64,000 bases of DNA from Amphiura filiformis (Eukaryota > Echinodermata > Ophiuroidea > Amphilepidida > Amphiuridae): NCBI RefSeq assembly GCF_039555335.1, contig NC_092635.1, positions 55,185,755 through 55,249,754 on the forward strand, given 5' to 3'. Position numbers and translations under genes: made by a program. The notes under the pieces are model-generated. The model made no database searches. It saw only the letters and a list, made by a program, of their open reading frames with translations, and was not told the DNA's origin. Of this stretch, positions 58,640 through 64,000 are shown piece after piece. Within the stretch, counting starts at the first letter, position 1. Every line of letters begins with the position of its first letter.

Positions 58640-59880
58640 GGACATTATGGCATCCCTAAGGCCCTGGTCAGCGCCATCTAAGCGTTCCACGCCCAACTGC
58701 ATCAATGCTGCCATGATATCTCTGCGCCTTTCGTCTTCATCCAATAAGTCCTCTTAGAAGTTTTCACTCATGAGTATAGTCGTAGTGTGCGCGTTGCAAA
58801 GGGTGCGAGCGAATTCACTGAGCGTATGAAGTGGTGCTGACGTGCAAGTAAAAGAGTCTCTGAAGACGTCTGAAGCTGGTAGTGTATTCCACAGGCCAAT
58901 GACGTTCGGGAAGAATGAATACTGGTAGGACTGGATTATGCAATGTTATTATCTAAACGGCAGGTGGTGGCATCTGGTTGTGTCAGTAGCTGGAATGAAG
59001 TAGGGTGGGCCACTTGAAATAGCGACTAGGCCGTGAACAATCCAGTATTACACGGTGACTTTGTTATGTGGACAGCGATCATGTAAGGACTGCCATTGGA
59101 GATTAAACCAAGCATTGGGCACACTGTTCTTTGATTTCAGGTGGGCATTTCCTTACATGCCTTAGATTCCTGCGTAGAAAGGCCAGGGTGCTATTTGATT
59201 TCTAGCTGATGTTATTTACATTTTGAGGTTGCTTTGAATCGTGACTCCTAGATACGTTGCTTCGTCAACAATGCGAAGTGAAGACTCATGGATGGTATAA
59301 TTGGCTTTGATCATCTGAATCTGCAGCTCAGTTCAACACCTCTGGAACCGGAACGTGTGTGTATGTGCTATTTAGTGTGCTAGTTGAAGTGCTGTTTCAG
59401 CTGACTTTTGGATCTTCTATAAATATTAGTGATTCCGGCAGTGGCAGTTCTTGGTATGAATGAATACCTATAAGTGTCTGTCGACGGATTGATATTTATA
59501 AATGATCTGCTGTGAGACTTTCTGGTAGGACGAGTTACCGGGTGCAGCAGACTTTCGACCGGGATGGCGGTAGGGTCATAATGTTTGTCCTTTTGTTGTT
59601 AACTATTATATAACTCTCCACATTTGTCAGGGTTAAGACATTAACCGTTTACTCTCCCATACTTGAAGATTAGCTAGGTCATCCTGGAGTGCAGTGACGT
59701 CCGCTTGAGATTTGATTGGCCGATACAGGAGGCAATCATCACCGAAGAGTATGTCAGATGTAAGGGAGCCTGGCAAGTCATTAATGAAACCAAGAAAATA
59801 AGTGGCCTTATAGACCCTTGCTTGGCATACGTCGGAGGTGACATTTGACAGGGTGCTTTTCTTTACTTCCACGATGACTT
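58640..59880 (-). pseudogene. CR1/L2-like LINE: RT palm to C-terminus, copy A
   Basis: On the minus strand, from 59880 downward: FLGFINDLPGSLTSD and a decayed motif C (GDDCLLYRPIKSQADVTAL), then LNPDKCGE. Further frame-shifted pieces follow: IVDEATYLGVTIQSNLK (about 59280), NSTLAFLRRNLRHV (about 59190), NKVTVYWIVHGLVAIS (about 59060-59010), QYSFFPNVIGLWNTLPA (about 58930-58880), and finally RRDIMAALMQLGVERLDGA (about 58720-58670). This is the usual order for the C-terminal half of L2-like elements. Multiple frameshifts and stops, and replacement of the residue before the catalytic DD, make it inactive. The same remnant is in copy B. Confidence 0.82.
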
Positions 59881-59881
59881 G

Positions 59882-60060
59882 TTGAGTGTTTGTTTGTTTG
59901 TTCGTTTGTTTGTTTGTTTACCCAGGTTGGTCCGTGAGGGACACATGCTAATACATGGGAAATCCATGGACCGTTCCAAGCTCATACAATAAAAATGCAC
60001 AAGCCTGGATAGCCAGTGTAAGCTAATAAGATGCATGCTGGCCCAGATAGCTTTGATAAA
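59882..60060 (-). repeat. LINE/SINE 3' end with (TTTG)n tail
   Basis: On the minus strand ATGTGTCCCTCACGGACCAA is followed by CCTGGGTAAAC and then an AAAC repeat. A GC-containing 3' end followed by AAAC units is typical of a LINE or LINE-mobilised SINE. In copy B the simple repeat is longer. Confidence 0.55.
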
Positions 60061-60341
60061 CAAAGCAAGAAATGGAAGAATATAGCAAGGAAAAGGAGAA
60101 AGGAGAGAAGGCCACTCCCAAAAAATTGTATAATTTTACTCTTAGCCCTTACTTCGTGTGAAAGGAAATTGGAGTTTCAATCTCAAGCCCCGATGCAAAT
60201 GCTGAGTGCGATCAGTTAAGAATTTATTAAGTAACAACTGGAGTTCTAAAGGGTGACTTACTGGCTCCGTTCTTGTTAAATAAGCTGGAGATGCACGAAA
60301 CTTTTACAAATATTCTTATACACAATAATGAAATTTTACTA

Positions 60342-60343
60342 AT
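60342..60343. other. Empty Helitron target site
   Basis: ATTTTACTAA is joined directly to TTTCAATAATTG. In copy A the same two blocks are separated exactly by the array at 54004-56627. Confidence 0.92.
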
Positions 60344-60640
60344 TTCAATAATTGTTAATCACACACTTCTGTTTTTAAAACACATTTTACTGATATTTAT
60401 GTTAAAAAAACATTGGGGAAAATTCCTCCGAGACAAAGCTCACCGCAAAACAAACGGGCGCGGCAGCTCCGAGACATAATATGTTTTACCAATACCTTGG
60501 AACAAGATTCTTTTTTATGTGTACTAAAATAACGTGTCCGAAACATGCAAACATTTTGCATTGTGAAAATCAATTGAACATAACTCTGAGACCCTGTGGA
60601 TACTGATCTTTCGAATCTATGAGTCGATTTATTCTATTCT

Positions 60641-60902
60641 GTGACCTGCTGAACAAAGTCGCAAGTTGATAGTTTTGAGACTTCCTAACTGCTGAGTTGG
60701 TGTTCTGTTTGTCACGCACCTGTTACCGTATAGTAAGTCCTTCGTGAATATCTCTTTATGCCCCCCCCCATTTACAAAGGACTAACATACATACTATTGG
60801 CTTGAACAGGTGCGTGTGAAACAAAGAACACCAACGCAGCAGCCAGGACTTACCGAAACTACCAACTTGCCACTTTACGCTCATTTTGTGGTAGCAGGTC
60901 AC
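60641..60902. mobile_element. TIR element in unit copy B
   Basis: Counterpart of 56926-57183, with the same GTGACCTGCT ends. Confidence 0.85.
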
Positions 60903-60908
60903 ATTTGA

Positions 60909-61165
60909 AGACCTGAGCGAAAGAAGACCGTAAGTCCACTTGGCCCCTCAACATGTATACACTAAAGTTGCGTATGGTTTCGTATAGTTGGTAATGTTTT
61001 ATACATGTTCAGGGGCCAAAACAAATCTTTCACATCCTTTCATGATGTTTTCACCCTGGAACATGTATTAAACATTATAAAATCCTAAGAAACTATACGT
61101 AACTTTAGTGTATACATGTTGAGGGGCCAAGTGGACTTACGGTCTTCTTGCGCTAAGGTCTTCAT
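60909..61165. repeat. Palindrome in unit copy B
   Basis: Counterpart of 57190-57446. Confidence 0.85.
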
Positions 61166-61369
61166 TTGGAGATGTCGCTGAAAGTGTAGTTGGCAAAGCT
61201 GAGTGTCAGCCAGAACCATCAGGCTAATAAAATCAGAAATGGATGATGCAAAGTAGAAGTACTCCGTATCGATGTCTCGGCATTCCAGAGAAAATGGAGG
61301 AACATAAACCACTATAAACACTAGCCTAAATGACTCATACAAATCTGGGAGCTTGCTGCACTCAACAAA

Positions 61370-62030
61370 CAAATTGAAGATCTAAAGCTGGCTGTTGAGA
61401 TACTACCTGGAAAATCATCTACTTCTGCGGAAAAAACTGCAAGACCGAATGTGAAGGTAATGAGGAGAGACGCTACACCTAGTATAAAGAACTACGTGAA
61501 GATTGGAAGGAATATTTCCGCTCATTTCTGAATAACGTAGCACAAATTCCACTGCTGTCATGTCACCAGGTGTTGAGGACCATTTGTTAACACGGAGCCC
61601 CCTACGCGCAAAGAAGCAGCTGAAGCCAAAGCAGACATGAAGACCAACAACAAGGCACCAAGACTGCAATAACAGGCCAAGTACTTTTAAAGTGTGGAGG
61701 TGAAAGCATATCTGATATAATTTAAGATAATTTTTGTATAGAAGTGCTCACAACACGTCATTAGGTTACCAATGTCATCATCTCTTTGCCAAAGACATCA
61801 TGACCAACTGTTTCACTTATGTCTATTGTCGCAAAAGTCAGAATACGGCCGCATATTAATCCTGTGCTAAGACCTCTAACTCTGGTTTTAGACCAGGACG
61901 TCGTAACTGTGCAATATCAACTCCCGGTATCAACTCTCTTTGAAAGTTACGTTAAAGCAAGAACAACTAACTACGAAATGTGGATATCCAACTCTCTTGC
62001 CCCGATATCCAACAAGCTTAAACTATAAAT
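61370..62030 (+). pseudogene. RTE-like LINE fragment, copy B
   Basis: Counterpart of 57650-58310, with the same frame breaks plus a few substitutions. No reading frame has been restored. Confidence 0.75.
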
Positions 62031-62359
62031 CAACAAAACTATCAAGGCCGCAGGACCGACAGGCCTGAGGCCGGCGACTCCGATACGACGACTAAACACT
62101 CCAAGTGGGACCCCAAATATAAGGGCCCGCAGGGCAAGAAAGCAAGAGTAACCTTAATGTAAAATTGACCAACAGCTGAACCCCTATAGTTTAGCTATGG
62201 TGCGGGAATCGCTCTAGGAATCAACAGAGGGCTCATTTTTAAGATATCTTAAACTGCCGTATATGATCAGTTTAAGATCATTTGATTTTGTAACTATATG
62301 ACAATATACGGCAGTTATTTTAGAGACCAGGTTGACAGGTCAGTTATGTTTTCTGTATT

Positions 62360-63600
62360 GGGACATTATGGCATCCCTAAGGCCCTGGTCAGCGCCATCT
62401 AAGCGTTCCACGCCCAACTGCATCAATGCTGCCATGATATCTCTGCGCCTTTCGTCTTCATCCAATAAGTCCTCTTAGAAGTTTTCACTCATGAGTATAG
62501 TCGTAGTGTGCGCGTTGCAAAGGGTGCGAGCGAATTCACTGAGCATATGAAGTGGTGCTGACGTGCAAGTAAAAGAGTCTCTGAAGACGTCTGAAGCTGG
62601 TAGTGTATTCCACAGGCCAATGACGTTCGGGAAGAATGAATACTGGTAGGACTGGATTATGCAATGTTATTATCTAAACGGCAGGTGATGGCATCTGGTT
62701 GTGTCAGTAGCTGGAATGAAGTAGGGTGGGCCACTTGAAATAGCGACTAGGCCGTGAACAATCCAGTATTACACGGTGACTTTGTTATGTGGACAGCGAT
62801 CATGTAAGGACTGCCATTGGAGATTAAACCAAGCATTGGGCACACTGTTCTTTGATTTCAGGTGGGCATTTCCTTACATGCCTTAGATTCCTGCGTAGAA
62901 AGGCCAGGGTGCTATTTGATTTCTAGCTGATGTTATTTACATTTTGAGGTTGCTTTGAATCGTGACTCCTAGATACGTTGCTTCGTCAACAATGCGAAGT
63001 GAAGACTCATGGATGGTATAATTGGCTTTGATCATCTGAATCTGCAGCTCAGTTCAACACCTCTGGAACCGGAACGTGTGTATGTGCTATTTAGTGTGCT
63101 AGTTGAAGTGCTGTTTCAGCTGACTTTTGGATCTTCTATAAATATTAGTGATTCCGGCAGTGGCAGTTCTTGGTATGAATGAATACCTATAAGTGTCTGT
63201 CGACGGATTGATATTTATAAATGATCTGCTGTGAGACTTTCTGGTAGGACGAGTTACCGGGTGCAGCAGGCTTTCGACCGGGATGGCGGTAGAGTCATAA
63301 TGTTTGTCCTTTTGTTGTTAACTATTATATAACTCTCCACATTTGTCAGGGTTAAGACATGAACCATTTACCATGTTTACTCTCCCATACTTGAAGATTA
63401 GTGCAGTGACGTCCGCTTGAGATTTGATTGGCCGATACAGGAGGCAATCATCACCGAAGAGTATGTCAGATGTAAGGGAGCCTGGCAAGTCATTAATGAA
63501 ACCAAGAAAATAAGTGGCCTTATAGACCCTTGCTTGGCATACGTCGGAGGTGACATTTGACAGGGTGCTTTTCTTTACTTCCACGATGACTTGTTGAGTG
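62360..63600 (-). pseudogene. CR1/L2-like LINE fragment, copy B
   Basis: Counterpart of 58640-59880. Relative to copy A it has lost about 30 bp within the segment encoding the residues after ADVTAL (around 63405), and it carries an extra short segment near 63365. Confidence 0.8.
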
Positions 63601-63648
63601 TTTGTTTGTTTGTTTGTTTGTTTGTTTGTTTGTTTGTTTGTTTGTTTA
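63598..63648. repeat. (TTTG)n microsatellite
   Basis: About 12 uninterrupted units, against about 8 with a TTCG interruption in copy A (about 59890-59920). Confidence 0.9.
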
Positions 63649-64000
63649 CCCAGGTTGGTCCGTGAGGGACACATGCTAATCCATGGGAAATCCATGGACC
63701 GTTCCAAGCTCATACAATAAAAATGCACAAGCCTGGATAGCCAGTGTAAGCTAATAAGATGCATGCTGGCCCAGATAGCTTTGATAAACAAAGCAAGAAA
63801 TGGAAGAATATAGCAAGGAAAAGGAGAAAGGAGAGAAGGCCACTCCCAAAACAATTGTATAATTTTACTCTTAGCCCTTACTTCGTGAGAAAGGAAATTG
63901 GAGTTCCAATCTCAAGCCCCGATGCAAATGCTGAGTGCCATCAGTTAAGAATTTATCAAGTAACAACTGGAGTTCTAAAGGGTGACTTACTGGCTCCGTT

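Larger units (their letters stand above)
53941..60279 (+). repeat. 3.7 kb tandem unit, copy A (interrupted by Helitron array)
   Basis: Without the 2,624 bp array, this unit lines up with 60280-64000 at a constant offset of about 3,715-3,729 bp. The junction between copies is at AAATAAGCTGGAG. Differences are scattered substitutions and small indels. The left limit is uncertain because similarity continues weakly upstream. Confidence 0.88.
60280..64000 (+). repeat. 3.7 kb tandem unit, copy B (runs to window end)
   Basis: Same order of parts as copy A without the Helitron array. The window ends within about 10 bp of the expected end of this copy, so a third copy may follow. Confidence 0.88.

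Overview
The window reads as AT-rich, gene-poor and very repeat-dense eukaryotic DNA. The content points to a marine invertebrate, plausibly a deuterostome such as an echinoderm or hemichordate. The reasons are RTE-like and CR1/L2-like LINEs, a Ty3/gypsy gag relic with a tRNA-Pro-type primer site, several tRNA-headed SINEs, many TTAA-flanked fold-back elements, a Helitron array and a fibrinogen-related (FReD) gene. The species assignment is inference. No bacterial-style gene organisation, CRISPR array or intact functional tRNA gene is supported.

Layout. 0-3 kb: a small TTAA-flanked element and a broken gypsy-type gag. 4-12.6 kb: SINEs, fold-back (palindromic) elements, a local 3-copy tandem repeat and a truncated LINE 3' end. 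12.9-14.0 kb: the only convincing host gene, an uninterrupted ORF for a membrane-anchored or secreted FReD protein. 14-16.8 kb: further fold-back elements and a tRNA-like SINE head. 16.85-24.66 kb and 26.02-38.74 kb: two copies of one segmental duplication in direct orientation, separated by a decayed RTE-type LINE fragment. Copy 2 is about 4.9 kb longer because it carries at least five inserted elements missing from copy 1, including a LINE with an open 767-codon frame. 39-52.5 kb: mostly fold-back and TIR elements with stretches in which I recognise nothing. 53.9-64 kb: two tandem copies of a ~3.72 kb unit, which itself contains plus-strand and minus-strand LINE relics. The first copy is interrupted by a 2,624 bp head-to-tail array of three Helitron-like units, and the second copy preserves the uninterrupted target site.

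The window therefore holds no pathway or operon. Its value is as a natural record of transposition. Because two regions exist as duplicated pairs, filled and empty sites can be compared directly inside the window. That comparison fixes the exact ends and target preferences of a Helitron array (between A and T, no target duplication), a TTAA-specific element, a CCCAG-ended element with an AAT duplication, a 3.1 kb insertion flanked by CAACC, and a LINE tail. All family assignments come from reading the sequence; no database search was possible.
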